The notes: a model not told the origin generated them from the letters alone. A stretch of DNA of 64,000 nt from Streptomyces lydicus (GCF_001729485.1 NZ_CP017157.1:6262001-6326000); one strand, 5' to 3'; counted from the first letter of the stretch, positions 26,791-35,366 are shown. Made by a program: numbers and translations.

Positions 26791-27438
26791 ATGAACGTAC
26801 TCCTCGATTATCTGCCCGAGTTCCGGGACGGATTCCTCGGAACGCTGGCCATCACCGTGTCCAGCGCCCTGCTCGCGCTGGTGCTCGGCGTGCTCATAGC
26901 CGGTTTCCGGGTCTCCCCGATCCCGCCGCTGCGCGCCTTCGGGACGGCCTGGGTCACGGTGCTGCGCAACACGCCGCTGACGCTGCTCTTCCTGGTCGCG
27001 TTCTTCGTCGTGCCGCAGATCCTCTTCCAGGGCGCGAGCCCGTTCGTGCTCGCCACGCTCGCGCTCGGCTTCTACACCTCCTCCTTCGTCTGCGAGGCGG
27101 TGCGGTCCGGCATCAACACCGTGCCGATGGGGCAGGCGGAGGCCGCGCGCAGCCTCGGTATGACGTTCTCCCAGACGCTGCGCATGATCGTGCTGCCGCA
27201 GGCCACGCGCACCGTCCTCCCGCCGCTGAGCAGCATCTTCATCGCGCTGACGAAGAACTCCGCGATCGCCGGCGCCTTCAGCTTCGGCGAGCTGTTCAAC
27301 GTCTCCAAGCTGCTCAACGACAAGGGCTACGCGATCGCCTGGATCTTCCTGTGGATCGCGCTCGCCTACCTCGTCATCACCTTCGCCATCAGCGGTCTCT
27401 TCCGGCTGCTGGAGCGCCGGATGGGGGTCGCCCGATGA
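26791..27438 (+). CDS. gluC: glutamate ABC transporter permease GluC
   Basis: A 215-residue inner-membrane permease of the HisM/GlnP family with about five transmembrane helices (first at ~20-40, last at ~185-205). The EAA loop reads E-A-A-R-S-L-G-M-T-F-S-Q-T-L-R-M-I-V-L-P-Q-A (near 117-138) and contacts the ATPase GluA. The start is ATG 26791 with GGAG 5 nt upstream. It pairs with GluD as a heterodimeric channel. The 127-bp gap to gluD contains a palindromic repeat element. Confidence 0.93.
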   Translation: MNVLLDYLPEFRDGFLGTLAITVSSALLALVLGVLIAGFRVSPIPPLRAFGTAWVTVLRNTPLTLLFLVAFFVVPQILFQGASPFVLATLALGFYTSSFVCEAVRSGINTVPMGQAEAARSLGMTFSQTLRMIVLPQATRTVLPPLSSIFIALTKNSAIAGAFSFGELFNVSKLLNDKGYAIAWIFLWIALAYLVITFAISGLFRLLERRMGVAR

Positions 27439-27450
27439 GCGGACGCGACG

Positions 27451-27501
27451 TGGGGGTCCCGCCGGCCGAAGGCCCCCGGCCACCGCTGGGAGGCGCCCCC
27501 G
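27451..27501. repeat. short palindromic interspersed element between gluC and gluD
   Basis: A G/C-rich segment with internal complementarity (GGGGG...CCCCC arms, GCCGGCC centre) that ends TGGGAGGCGCCCCC at 27487-27500. That terminus matches, at 13 of 14 positions, the complement of the element inside the SDR gene (TGGGAGGTGCCCCC). I recall this family as scattered in Streptomyces genomes. It does not interrupt a coding frame here. Confidence 0.5.
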
Positions 27502-27565
27502 GGAGAAGGAACAGCACGATGTGGGTGCCACGCGCAGGCGGGGCGGATCGAAGCGAGGTCAGCGC

Positions 27566-28501
27566 ATGAGCAACGCCAGCGTTCTCTACGACGTACCGGG
27601 GCCGAAGGCGAAGGCGCGCAACCGCGTCTACACCGTGGTCGGGGCACTCGCGGTACTGGCGCTGATCGCCTTCGTCGTGCTGCGGCTGAGCGCCAAGGGC
27701 CAGCTGGAGCCCGAGGTGTGGAACATCTTCAACAACGCCGGTGTGCGGACCAACATCCGCGACGGCGTGCTGACGACGCTCCAGGTCTTCGCGGTCGCGG
27801 CGGTGCTGTCCCTGGTGCTGGGCGTGCTGCTGGCCGTGGCACGGCTGTCGGACCACAAGCCGGTCCGCTGGCTGGCGACCGGCTTCATCGAGCTCTTCCG
27901 TGCCGTACCGCTGCTGATCACGATCTACGCGCTGTGGGTGATCCTGCTCAGCAACCGCGAGAGCCTCGGCCTGGCCGACAGCCAGCCGCAGTTCTGGGCG
28001 CTGGTCATCGGGCTGACGGTCTACAACGGCTCGGTCCAGGCCGAGGTGCTGCGGGCCGGCATCAACTCGGTGCCGAAGGGCCAGCGCGAGGCCGCCTACG
28101 CCCTGGGCATGCGCAAGACCCAGGTCATGACGACGGTGCTGATCCCGCAGGCCGTCCGGGCGATGCTGCCGACGATCATCAGCCAGCTCGTGGTGACCCT
28201 GAAGGACACCTCCCTCGGCTACATCATCACCTTCGAGGAACTGCTCTTCACCGCCCGCCAGATGAGCACCAACATCATCGTCAACGGCAACGACACCTAC
28301 GTCCCGGTCATCATCGTCACCGGCGCCATCTACGTCGCTATGTGCCTGGCGCTGTCCGCCCTCGCCAACTGGATCGAGGCGCGCGGCCGGCGGGCCAAGA
28401 CCGGCATCGGGGTCACCGCGGCCGGCGAGCCGGTGGCGGCCACCGACGCACTGGACACCGCGGACGCGGCCCCGGGCGGCCCGCTGGCGGCGAAGGACTG
28501 A
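27566..28501 (+). CDS. gluD: glutamate ABC transporter permease GluD
   Basis: A 311-residue permease of the same family as GluC but longer at both ends. There is a ~15-residue cytoplasmic head, a first helix at ~22-42 and a periplasmic stretch. The transmembrane core follows, with the EAA loop E-A-A-Y-A-L-G-M-R-K-T-Q-V-M (near 179-192), and a ~45-residue Ala/Thr/Asp-rich cytoplasmic tail. The start is ATG 27566 with GAGGT 6 nt upstream. It is the last gene of gluABCD, followed by a strong terminator at 28591. Confidence 0.93.
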   Translation: MSNASVLYDVPGPKAKARNRVYTVVGALAVLALIAFVVLRLSAKGQLEPEVWNIFNNAGVRTNIRDGVLTTLQVFAVAAVLSLVLGVLLAVARLSDHKPVRWLATGFIELFRAVPLLITIYALWVILLSNRESLGLADSQPQFWALVIGLTVYNGSVQAEVLRAGINSVPKGQREAAYALGMRKTQVMTTVLIPQAVRAMLPTIISQLVVTLKDTSLGYIITFEELLFTARQMSTNIIVNGNDTYVPVIIVTGAIYVAMCLALSALANWIEARGRRAKTGIGVTAAGEPVAATDALDTADAAPGGPLAAKD

Positions 28502-28590
28502 GCGGACCGGAGGCCCCCGGCCGGGATCGGGGGCGGCCGGGCGGCTCCCGGCGTACGGTGGCCGCGCCGCGCGGCTGATACCGGACCGTC

Positions 28591-28622
28591 CGGAGGCGGT
28601 GGCAACGGCGCCACCGCCTCCG
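28591..28622 (+). terminator. gluABCD operon terminator
   Basis: A perfect 13-bp stem, CGGAGGCGGTGGC with its complement, and a 6-nt loop, 89 nt after the gluD stop. The next promoter begins within a few bases of it. Confidence 0.75.
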
Positions 28623-28626
28623 TCAC

Positions 28627-28655
28627 TTGACGCGAGCGGCCGCAGTGGGTTGCAT
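28627..28655 (+). promoter_or_regulatory. probable promoter of the FAD monooxygenase gene
   Basis: TTGACG, a 17-nt spacer and TTGCAT (or 18 nt and TGCATA), directly after the glu terminator. The -35 is strong and the -10 weak. It would give a leader of about 75 nt. Confidence 0.35.
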
Positions 28656-28736
28656 ACGCTGTGTGATCACGCACCGGGCTCCAACTGCCAGTTTCCGCAC
28701 GTCCCGTACGTACCAGCGGCCCCAGGGAGCGGCGCC

Positions 28737-30773
28737 GTGGACCCGGTGATCGTGGTCGGGGCCGGCCCGGTCGGCCTCTCGCTCGCCCTTGCCCTCGCCC
28801 GGCTCGGCGTCCCCTCCGTCGTCCTCGACGAGACCCCCGGCCAGGAGGAGACCCGCCCCGCCCGCACCGCCGTGCTCCGCCCGGACACCGCCGCCTTCGT
28901 CGGCCGGCTCGGCTGCGCCGACGCCCTGGAGAGCGCCGGCACCCGCTGGGCGGCCTGGCGTATCATGCGCCGCCGGCGCCTGGTCGAGCGCGTCGCCTTC
29001 GCCCCGCGCACCCCGGACGACGTGGCCGGCCCCGCCCCCGCCTCCCCGGTCCACCTCCCCCAGCACGCGCTCACCCGCGCCCTGCGCGCCGCGCTGGCCC
29101 GCGAGAAGCTCGCCGAGGTCGTCACCGGCAGCCGGCTCTCCGACCTCGAACAGGACGAGCACGGCATCAGCGCCCACACCCGCGGCCCCAACGGGACGTG
29201 GTGGCGCGGGAGTTACCTCATCGGCTGCGACGGCCCCCGGTCGACCGTCCGCAAGCTGCTGGACATCCGCTTCCCGGGCCGGACGGCGGTCGAACGGCAC
29301 GCGGTCGCCGCGCTGCGCTGCGAACTCCCCTGGCCCGGAGAGGCATTGCTGCACCGTTCGCCGCCGCGGCAGGGGGGCGGGCCGGGCAGTGAGGTCTCCG
29401 CCCGGCCGCTGGCCGACGGCGTCTGGCGGCTGGACTGGCTGCTGCCACCCGGGCGCGAACTGGTCACACCGGACGCGCTGGTGGCCCGGATCCGCGACTC
29501 CCTGGCGGGCTGGAGCGGCGAGGCCCCGGCCGAACCCGGCACGGGGCCGGGCCCGGACGGGGACGGCAACCGGCGGCACGGCCCGGGCCGGCTGGTCCCC
29601 CCGTACGAGCTCCTCGACACCGGGGTGCACACCGTCCACCACCGGCTCGCCCGCCGCTGGCGGCAGGGCCGCGCCTTCCTCGCCGGGGACGCCGCGCATC
29701 TGCTGGGCGCACTCGGCACCCAAGGGCTGGACGAGGGGCTGCGGGACGCCGAGAACCTCGCCTGGAAGCTCGGGCTGGCCTGGCACCACGGCGCCTCGGA
29801 ACTGCTGCTCGACAGCTACCAGGCCGAACGCCGGGGCGCCGTCGCGGCCCGGCTGCGCGCGGCCGACCAGGCACTGCCGCTGCTGCGGGACGGCCGTTCG
29901 GTCCGCTGGCGCACCGTGCTCCCCGGTGCCGCGCGCGGCCGCAGCACCCTGCTGACCGACGGCCACCTGGGCCGCGGACCGCTGGGCGCGCCCCCGGTGT
30001 ACGCCCGCACGCCGCTGGCGCCGCCCGCCGGACCGGCGGACGGCCCGCTCGTCGAGACGGTGCCGGGGGCACCGGTCGTGGATGTGGCGGTGACCGCGTC
30101 CGACGGCTCGGTGGTCCGGCTGCACGACCGTCTCGGGCAGGGCCTGCTGGTGATCCTGGTGGCCCCCGGCACCACCGTCTGGGACCGCCGGCACTGGCAG
30201 TCGGCGGGCCTGATGCCCCGCCTGACCAGCGCGGTCGCCGCACTGCCGATGTCGGCCGAGCTGCTGGTCACCGAGTCGTACCCGGGCGCGGCCGCGCACA
30301 CCGTCCTGCTCGTACGCCCCGACGGTCATCTGGTCACGGCGCTGGCCGGCGTCCGCCCGGAGGAGATGACGGCGTGCGCGGAGGCGGTACGGGGCGGCAC
30401 CCACGGCCGGGGAGCGGGCGCGGCCCGCCGGGCCGGCTCCGAGGGGGCTCCGGTACCACCCGCCGGCGGGCCCGCGGGACGGAGTACGTCCGGTGCCTCC
30501 GGTGCGGCGCCGGAGGCCGGTGCGCCGGAGGCATCCGAGGCGTCCGGTGGACCGGGGCGCGGCGGATCCGGCGAGGGAACGCCGGGGTCACACGGAGCGA
30601 CGGACGGGGGCGGAGCCACGGGAGCGGGCGGAGCAGCGGGCGCGATCGGGGCGGCGGAAGGACGTGACGGAGGGGCAGAGGGCGGCGGGACGGAGGGCTC
30701 GGCCGGGGCGGCGGGGGCGCCTTCCCCGGTTGACCCTGTGGGAACGTCCATGCTTCACTCCGAGAGTGACTGA
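28737..30773 (+). CDS. FAD-dependent monooxygenase (PHBH/PheA-TfdB group) with a long disordered tail
   Basis: A 678-residue flavoprotein hydroxylase. The N-terminal Rossmann motif V-V-G-A-G-P-V-G-L-S is at residues 6-15, the C-D-G-P-R-S-T-V-R motif near 165, and the second FAD motif G-R-A-F-L-A-G-D-A-A-H-L near 313. A thioredoxin-like C-terminal domain (~440-550) is typical of phenol or polyketide hydroxylases. Its substrate is unknown and no aromatic pathway genes adjoin. The last ~120 residues are Gly/Ala/Ser/Glu-rich and appear disordered. The final codons overlap the promoter and start of the Cys leader peptide. The start is GTG 28737 with GGGAG 7 nt upstream and the FAD motif right at the N-terminus. 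Confidence 0.87.
   Translation: MDPVIVVGAGPVGLSLALALARLGVPSVVLDETPGQEETRPARTAVLRPDTAAFVGRLGCADALESAGTRWAAWRIMRRRRLVERVAFAPRTPDDVAGPAPASPVHLPQHALTRALRAALAREKLAEVVTGSRLSDLEQDEHGISAHTRGPNGTWWRGSYLIGCDGPRSTVRKLLDIRFPGRTAVERHAVAALRCELPWPGEALLHRSPPRQGGGPGSEVSARPLADGVWRLDWLLPPGRELVTPDALVARIRDSLAGWSGEAPAEPGTGPGPDGDGNRRHGPGRLVPPYELLDTGVHTVHHRLARRWRQGRAFLAGDAAHLLGALGTQGLDEGLRDAENLAWKLGLAWHHGASELLLDSYQAERRGAVAARLRAADQALPLLRDGRSVRWRTVLPGAARGRSTLLTDGHLGRGPLGAPPVYARTPLAPPAGPADGPLVETVPGAPVVDVAVTASDGSVVRLHDRLGQGLLVILVAPGTTVWDRRHWQSAGLMPRLTSAVAALPMSAELLVTESYPGAAAHTVLLVRPDGHLVTALAGVRPEEMTACAEAVRGGTHGRGAGAARRAGSEGAPVPPAGGPAGRSTSGASGAAPEAGAPEASEASGGPGRGGSGEGTPGSHGATDGGGATGAGGAAGAIGAAEGRDGGAEGGGTEGSAGAAGAPSPVDPVGTSMLHSESD
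30730..30759 (+). promoter_or_regulatory. promoter for the leaderless Cys leader peptide
   Basis: TTGACC, an 18-nt spacer and TTCACT, ending 6 nt before the GTG at 30766. Transcription would therefore start at or next to the first codon, giving a leaderless mRNA. It lies within the 3' end of the monooxygenase gene. Confidence 0.55.
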
Positions 30774-30852
30774 TCACAGCTCGCGGTTCTGGCGGAGGGT
30801 CCATCTGGACCTGGTCCGCTATGCGGGCTGCATGTGTCGTCCGTTCTGTTGA
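30766..30852 (+). CDS. cysteine-rich leader peptide upstream of cysteine dioxygenase
   Basis: A 28-residue ORF starting at GTG 30766 and ending W-R-R-V-H-L-D-L-V-R-Y-A-G-C-M-C-R-P-F-C. It has three Cys codons in the last seven. The V-H-L-D-L-x-R-x-A and C-R-P pattern matches the small putative leader peptides I know upstream of actinobacterial sulfur genes. Mycobacterial examples act as leaderless, cysteine-responsive attenuators. No ribosome site precedes it, but a -35/-10 pair places the transcript start at the GTG. It overlaps the monooxygenase stop by 8 nt in another frame. A hairpin lies between it and the cysteine dioxygenase gene. Ribosome stalling at Cys codons when cysteine is scarce would be the expected switch; that mechanism is inferred. 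Confidence 0.72.
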   Translation: MTDHSSRFWRRVHLDLVRYAGCMCRPFC

Positions 30853-30869
30853 TCCGCATCTTCTTCCCC

Positions 30870-30902
30870 GCGCGGCCGCCTGCCCCTGTCCGGCAGCCGC
30901 GC
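30870..30902 (+). promoter_or_regulatory. attenuator-like hairpin between Cys leader and cysteine dioxygenase
   Basis: Nested stems GCGCGG/CCGCGC (6 bp) and CTGCC/GGCAG (5 bp) with a 7-nt loop and a small bulge. It begins 17 nt after the leader stop and ends 28 nt before the cysteine dioxygenase start. A ribosome stalled on the leader's Cys codons could alter its formation. No U tract follows. Confidence 0.5.
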
Positions 30903-30930
30903 CTCTTCGCGATCACTCAGGACGGTTTTC

Positions 30931-31473
30931 GTGCCAGACGTACGTACCTCCGCGCGCCCGCAGGCCACCGGCACTGACGGCGGGCCCAGCGCCTCCGATC
31001 TCCTCGACTTCGCCCGCCGCACCGCCGCGGACGCGGCGCTCATCGCCTCCCTCCCGCTCGACCCCGAAGGCCGCACCTGGATCCGGCTGAACGGCCCGGG
31101 CGGCAGCGAGGCATGGCTGATCGGCTGGCCGCCCGGCACCGGCACCGGCTGGCACGACCACGGGGGCTCGCGTGGTGCCTTCGCGGCGGCCAGCGGCGAG
31201 CTGACGGAACAGTCGCTCGCCGTCCAACTGCCCACCGAGGGCTGGAAAACGCTGGAACTCGCCGACGACGTGGACCGGCGGCGCAAGCTCAGCGACGGTC
31301 ACGGCCGGGCGTTCGGCCCGCACCACGTCCATGAGGTGCTGAACACCTCCCAGGACACCCATGCGGTCTCGGTGCATGCCTACTATCCGCCCCTTCCGCT
31401 CATGCGCCGCTACAGCCGCACCGGCCCACTGCTGCGTCTCGAAGAGGTCGAGCGTCCGGAGGAGTGGACGTGA
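30931..31473 (+). CDS. cysteine dioxygenase (cupin)
   Basis: A 180-residue type-I cysteine dioxygenase-like cupin that oxidises cysteine to cysteine sulfinate. Fe(II) ligands appear as H75 and H77 in G-W-H-D-H-G-G-S and a third His in F-G-P-H-H-V-H-E-V-L-N (131-134). The latter also supplies the second cupin motif. Cytosolic; no signal. The start is GTG 30931 with AGGACGG upstream. It overlaps the rhodanese gene by 4 nt. The upstream Cys-rich leader peptide and hairpin suggest expression tied to cysteine supply, which fits a catabolic enzyme that removes excess cysteine. Confidence 0.87.
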   Translation: MPDVRTSARPQATGTDGGPSASDLLDFARRTAADAALIASLPLDPEGRTWIRLNGPGGSEAWLIGWPPGTGTGWHDHGGSRGAFAAASGELTEQSLAVQLPTEGWKTLELADDVDRRRKLSDGHGRAFGPHHVHEVLNTSQDTHAVSVHAYYPPLPLMRRYSRTGPLLRLEEVERPEEWT

Positions 31474-31850
31474 GCGCCGTCGACGAACTGCTCGCCCGGG
31501 CCCGGCAGGAGCTGGGACCCCGGGTGAACCCCCAGGAGGCCGCCGCCGTACAGGAGGCCGGCGGTCTGCTGGTCGACATCCGGTACGCGCAGCTGCGCGA
31601 GCGCGACGGCACCATCCCCGGCGCCCTGATCGTGGAACGCAACGAACTCGAATGGCGCCTCGACCCCACGGGCGAACACCGCGCCCCCGAGGCGACCCAT
31701 CACGATCTGCCGGTGGTCGTCGTCTGCAACGAGGGCTACGCCTCCACCCTCGCCGCCCTCTCCCTCCGCCAACTGGGCCTCCACCGGGCAACCGACCTCA
31801 CCGGCGGCTTCCAGGCATGGCGAGCAGCGGGGCTCCCCGTACGCACCTGA
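31470..31850 (+). CDS. rhodanese-domain sulfurtransferase
   Basis: A 126-residue single-domain rhodanese. L-L-V-D-I-R near 33-38 and the active-site loop C-N-E-G-Y-A-S with catalytic C86 are seen, then the C-terminal G-G-F-Q-A-W-R-A-A-G-L-P motif. It should carry sulfane sulfur as a persulfide. The start is GTG 31470, overlapping the cysteine dioxygenase stop as GTGA, with GGAGG 7 nt upstream; GTG 31464 is in frame but lacks a site. The coupling indicates joint function in cysteine-sulfur disposal. Confidence 0.85.
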   Translation: MSAVDELLARARQELGPRVNPQEAAAVQEAGGLLVDIRYAQLRERDGTIPGALIVERNELEWRLDPTGEHRAPEATHHDLPVVVVCNEGYASTLAALSLRQLGLHRATDLTGGFQAWRAAGLPVRT

Positions 31851-31880
31851 CCTCCGCCGGTTGGGCGCACCGACGGCCGG

Positions 31881-32546
31881 TCAGTCGTCCGGCAGAGGGT
31901 GGTCCAGCAGCTCCGGGTCCTCGCCTTCCTCCGCCAGTGCCTGTTTGACGACCCGGAGGGCCAGGCCCTCCGGATAGCCCTTGCGGGCCAGCATCCCGGC
32001 CAGGCGGCGGAGGCGTTTTTCGCGGTCCAGCCCTCTCGTGGCGCGCAGCTTGCGGTCGACCAACTCGCGGGCGGTGGACTCCTCCTGCTCGGAATCGAGG
32101 CGGCTGACCGCCACGTCGATCAGGGCGGAGTCCACCCCCTTGGTGCGCAGTTCCCGCGCCAGGGCCCGCCGGGCGAGGCCGCGCCCGTGGTGGCGGGACT
32201 CCACCCAGGCGTCGGCGAAGGCCGCGTCGTCGATCAGTCCGACGTCCTCGAAGCGGGACAGCACGTCCTGTGCGGCCTCGTCGGGAATGCCCCGCAGGCG
32301 CAGGGCGTCCTCGAGTTGCTTGCGCGTACGCGGATTCCCGGTGAGCAGGCGCAGGCAGATGGCCCGCGCCTGCTCCTCGGGCGTACGCGGTGATCCCGAC
32401 TCGGCCCTCGACGAGGAGGGACCACCGCTGTCCTCCGGGCCGCCCCGGCGGCCCGCACGGCCCCCGCGGCCCCTACGGGTCTCGGCGTCACCGGCAGCGC
32501 GACCGAGCTCGCCCTCGCTGTCCGGCCATTCCGTTCGCCGTGTCAT
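31881..32546 (-). CDS. recX: recombination regulator RecX
   Basis: A 221-residue RecX, which binds and inhibits RecA filaments. The first ~55 residues are a low-complexity Arg/Gly/Glu head. The RecX core of three-helix repeats follows: R-A-I-C-L-R-L-L-T near 61, R-T-R-K-Q-L, V-G-L-I-D-D-A-A-F-A-x-A-W-V-E-S-R (near 102-118) and G-Y-P-E-G-L-A near 193. Start is ATG 32546, only 6 nt after the recA stop, so the two are one operon. It is convergent with the rhodanese gene. Confidence 0.94.
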   Translation of the reverse strand: MTRRTEWPDSEGELGRAAGDAETRRGRGGRAGRRGGPEDSGGPSSSRAESGSPRTPEEQARAICLRLLTGNPRTRKQLEDALRLRGIPDEAAQDVLSRFEDVGLIDDAAFADAWVESRHHGRGLARRALARELRTKGVDSALIDVAVSRLDSEQEESTARELVDRKLRATRGLDREKRLRRLAGMLARKGYPEGLALRVVKQALAEEGEDPELLDHPLPDD

Positions 32547-32552
32547 GGCGGG

Positions 32553-33680
32553 CTAGCTCTTGGCCGCGGCGGCCTTGGAAGCCTTGGCGCCCTTGGCCGC
32601 CGGTGCCGGAGCCGCGGCCGCGGTGGCCGGGTCGGCTGCGGCGCCCGCGGCGTCTGCGCCGGGCTCCGCGTCGGCGTCCTGCGGCTTCACGCCGATGCCG
32701 AGCTTCTCCTTGATCTTCTTCTCGATCTCGTTGGCGAGATCCGGGTTGTCCTTGAGGAAGTTGCGGGCGTTCTCCTTGCCCTGGCCCAGCTGGTCGCCCT
32801 CGTACGTGTACCAAGCGCCGGACTTGCGGATGAAGCCGTGCTCCACGCCCATGTCGATCAGGCCGCCCTCACGGCTGATGCCCTGGCCGTAGAGGATGTC
32901 GAACTCGGCCTGCTTGAACGGCGGGGAGACCTTGTTCTTGACGACCTTCACACGGGTGCGGTTACCGACCGCGTCCGTGCCGTCCTTGAGGGTTTCGATG
33001 CGGCGGATGTCGAGACGCACCGAGGCGTAGAACTTCAGCGCGCGGCCACCGGTCGTGGTCTCCGGCGAGCCGAACATCACGCCGATCTTCTCGCGGAGCT
33101 GGTTGATGAAGATCGCGGTGGTCTTGGACTGGTTGAGCGCGCTGGTGATCTTACGGAGCGCCTGGCTCATCAGTCGGGCCTGGAGGCCGACGTGCGAGTC
33201 GCCCATCTCACCCTCGATCTCGGCCCGCGGCACCAGCGCGGCGACGGAGTCGATCACGATGAGGTCGAGTGCACCGGAGCGGACCAGCATGTCCACGATT
33301 TCCAGCGCCTGCTCGCCGTTGTCCGGCTGGGACAGGATCAGGGAGTCGGTGTCCACACCGAGCTTCTTGGCGTACTCCGGGTCGAGGGCGTGCTCCGCGT
33401 CGATGAACGCGACCGAGCCGCCGGCCTTCTGCGCGTTCGCGACGGCGTGCAGGGTCAGGGTCGTCTTACCGGAGGATTCCGGGCCGTAGACCTCGATGAC
33501 GCGGCCGCGGGGGAGGCCGCCGACGCCGAGGGCCACGTCGAGCGCGGTGGATCCGGTGGGGATGACCTCGATGGGCTCCTTCGACCTCTCCCCCATGCGC
33601 ATCACGGCGCCCTTGCCGAATTGCCGTTCAATCTGTGCGAGCGCGGCGTCCAGCGCCTTCTCGCGGTCAGTGCCTGCCAT
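32553..33680 (-). CDS. recA: recombinase RecA
   Basis: A 375-residue RecA that forms ATP-dependent filaments on single-stranded DNA for recombination and SOS induction. Walker A is GPESSGKTT (66-74), with Walker [11 protein letters not shown] and the L2 region [13 protein letters not shown] downstream. The C-terminal ~45 residues form an Ala/Asp/Lys-rich tail longer than that of E. coli RecA. The start is ATG 33680 with GGTGGAA upstream. A LexA-type box lies ~140 bp upstream and recX follows in the operon. Confidence 0.98.
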   Translation of the reverse strand: MAGTDREKALDAALAQIERQFGKGAVMRMGERSKEPIEVIPTGSTALDVALGVGGLPRGRVIEVYGPESSGKTTLTLHAVANAQKAGGSVAFIDAEHALDPEYAKKLGVDTDSLILSQPDNGEQALEIVDMLVRSGALDLIVIDSVAALVPRAEIEGEMGDSHVGLQARLMSQALRKITSALNQSKTTAIFINQLREKIGVMFGSPETTTGGRALKFYASVRLDIRRIETLKDGTDAVGNRTRVKVVKNKVSPPFKQAEFDILYGQGISREGGLIDMGVEHGFIRKSGAWYTYEGDQLGQGKENARNFLKDNPDLANEIEKKIKEKLGIGVKPQDADAEPGADAAGAAADPATAAAAPAPAAKGAKASKAAAAKS

Positions 33681-33817
33681 GGGTTCCACCCGATTTGCTT
33701 GAGTCGATCGCTTCACGTCCATGACGCTAACGCCTGCCACTGACAATGCGCCCGGACCCGGCTCCGGCCTGTGGATAACTTCGAGAAAACCCCGAGAACA
33801 CAGGCCGGATCTCCCAT

Positions 33818-33833
33818 GAGAATGGATGTTCGA
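33818..33833 (-). promoter_or_regulatory. LexA (SOS) box upstream of recA
   Basis: TCGAACATCCATTCTC on the recA strand, close to the actinobacterial SOS consensus CGAAC-N4-GTTCG (left half exact, right half ATTCT). It is 138 bp before the recA start. The binding is inferred from the consensus. Confidence 0.6.
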
Positions 33834-33933
33834 TTTTGCTGTCAAGCGACCCGCCCGCCCGTGTCCGGCGGCGGCGCGGCGCGGGCGAGCGGGCTCCGGA
33901 GCACTTCACCGGACCGACCCGCCGGCCGAGGAT

Positions 33934-35235
33934 TCAGCGGTCGCCCTCGCGGCCCTCGCCACCGCCGTCCGCGCCCGCGGCGACGTCCGCGCTCCCGGCG
34001 GCGTCCGGCGTGCGGTCCTGCAGCGGGGCGGCCGGCGGTTCGGTGCGCAGGGCCCGGCGGGCGCGGTTCAGGAGACCGGCGACGCGCCGGCGGCCCCGGC
34101 CGTTGACCCGCAGGTCGCCGGGGACCTCGTAGCGCTTGACGTACGCGCCGAGGAACGCCTGCAGCGTCGCCGTGGCCGGGATGGCGATGAGTGCGCCCAC
34201 CGCCCCCATCAGGGCCGTGCCCGCGACGACCGACCCGAAGGCGACGGCGGGGTGGATGTCCACCGTCTTGGCGGTGATCCGCGGCTGCAGCAGGTAGTTC
34301 TCGAACTGCTGGTAGATCACGACGAAGGCGAAGACCCACAGCGCGTGCCACGGGTCGACGGTGAACGCGATCAGGATGGGCAGGGCGCCCGCCAGATAGG
34401 TGCCGATGGTCGGGATGAACTGGGAGACCAGGCCGACCCACATGCCCAGCGCGGGCGCGTACGGGACACCCATCAGCTCCAGCAGGATGTAGTGGGCGAG
34501 GCCGGAGATCAGCGCCATCAGACCGCGGGAGTAGAGGTAGCCGCCCGTTTTGGCGACCGCGATCTCCCAGGCGCGCAGCACCTCGGCCTGGCGGTGCGGC
34601 GGCAGGACGGAGCACAGCGCGCGCCGCAGCCGGGGGCCGTCGGCGGCGAAGTAGAACGAGAACAGCGCCACGGTCAGAAGGTTGAACAGGCTGCCCAGCA
34701 CCGTCGCGGAGACGGCCAGCACGTTGTTGGCGCTGTCCTGCACATACTTCTGCAGCCAGTCGGAGCGGAGCAGGTTGTTCTGCACCTCCACCCGGGAGAG
34801 GTGGGTGTGCAGCGTGCTGTTGATCCAGCTGATGACGGAGTCGAGATACTGCGGGAACTCCTCGACCATCGTGGCGATCTGCCCGGCGAGCATGGAGCCC
34901 AGCAGGGCGAAGAAGCCCGCCGCGGCGACGAGGATGCCCAGGAAGACCAGGCCCGTGGCCAGCCCGCGCCGCATGCCGCGGGCCGCCATCCAGTCGACGG
35001 CCGGCTCGACGGCCAGCGCCAGGAAGAAGGCGATCAGGACGTTCAGCAGCAGGGTGATCAGCTGGTGGAATCCCCAGATGGCGAGCTGGTAGCAGCCCAC
35101 CAGGGAGAGCGCGAGCACCATGGCGCGCGGCAGCCAGCGCGGCATCCGCTCGTCGGACCGGCGCTCCGGCCGGTCCGCGAGCCGCTCATCGGGCCGCGGG
35201 ACGTCGTTGCTGGTGATCTCATCAGAAACGGGCAC
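33934..35235 (-). CDS. AI-2E family (PerM/YdiK-like) membrane transporter
   Basis: A 433-residue multi-spanning membrane protein of the AI-2E exporter superfamily. After a 30-residue charged head there are two helices (~36-75), a third (~92-112), a large external loop (~113-185) and a C-terminal group of about five helices (~190-365). The latter contains the family's P-T-I-G-T-Y-L-A-G-A-L-P and N-Y-L-L-Q-P-R-I. A ~65-residue Arg/Ala/Asp-rich cytoplasmic tail ends it. The start is GTG 35235. The substrate is unknown; the AI-2 name is historical. It is upstream of recA on the same strand but 250 bp away, with the recA SOS box between, so it is a separate unit. Confidence 0.87.
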   Translation of the reverse strand: MPVSDEITSNDVPRPDERLADRPERRSDERMPRWLPRAMVLALSLVGCYQLAIWGFHQLITLLLNVLIAFFLALAVEPAVDWMAARGMRRGLATGLVFLGILVAAAGFFALLGSMLAGQIATMVEEFPQYLDSVISWINSTLHTHLSRVEVQNNLLRSDWLQKYVQDSANNVLAVSATVLGSLFNLLTVALFSFYFAADGPRLRRALCSVLPPHRQAEVLRAWEIAVAKTGGYLYSRGLMALISGLAHYILLELMGVPYAPALGMWVGLVSQFIPTIGTYLAGALPILIAFTVDPWHALWVFAFVVIYQQFENYLLQPRITAKTVDIHPAVAFGSVVAGTALMGAVGALIAIPATATLQAFLGAYVKRYEVPGDLRVNGRGRRRVAGLLNRARRALRTEPPAAPLQDRTPDAAGSADVAAGADGGGEGREGDR

Positions 35236-35366
35236 GCTGCCCAGTGTCGCGCACCGCGCCGACAGTCCCGGTCACGGGCCGTGCGCCCCCGCCTCCCGGA
35301 CGGGCCGCCGGTCCGCTCGCGGATGATCTTCCCCGTCCGACCGCCCCGGTGCCCGGGCCGTCCCGC

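Noticed and set aside
27351-27569. A small ORF bridging gluC and gluD
   Set aside because: It lies in another frame of gluC and through the palindromic element, with no ribosome site.
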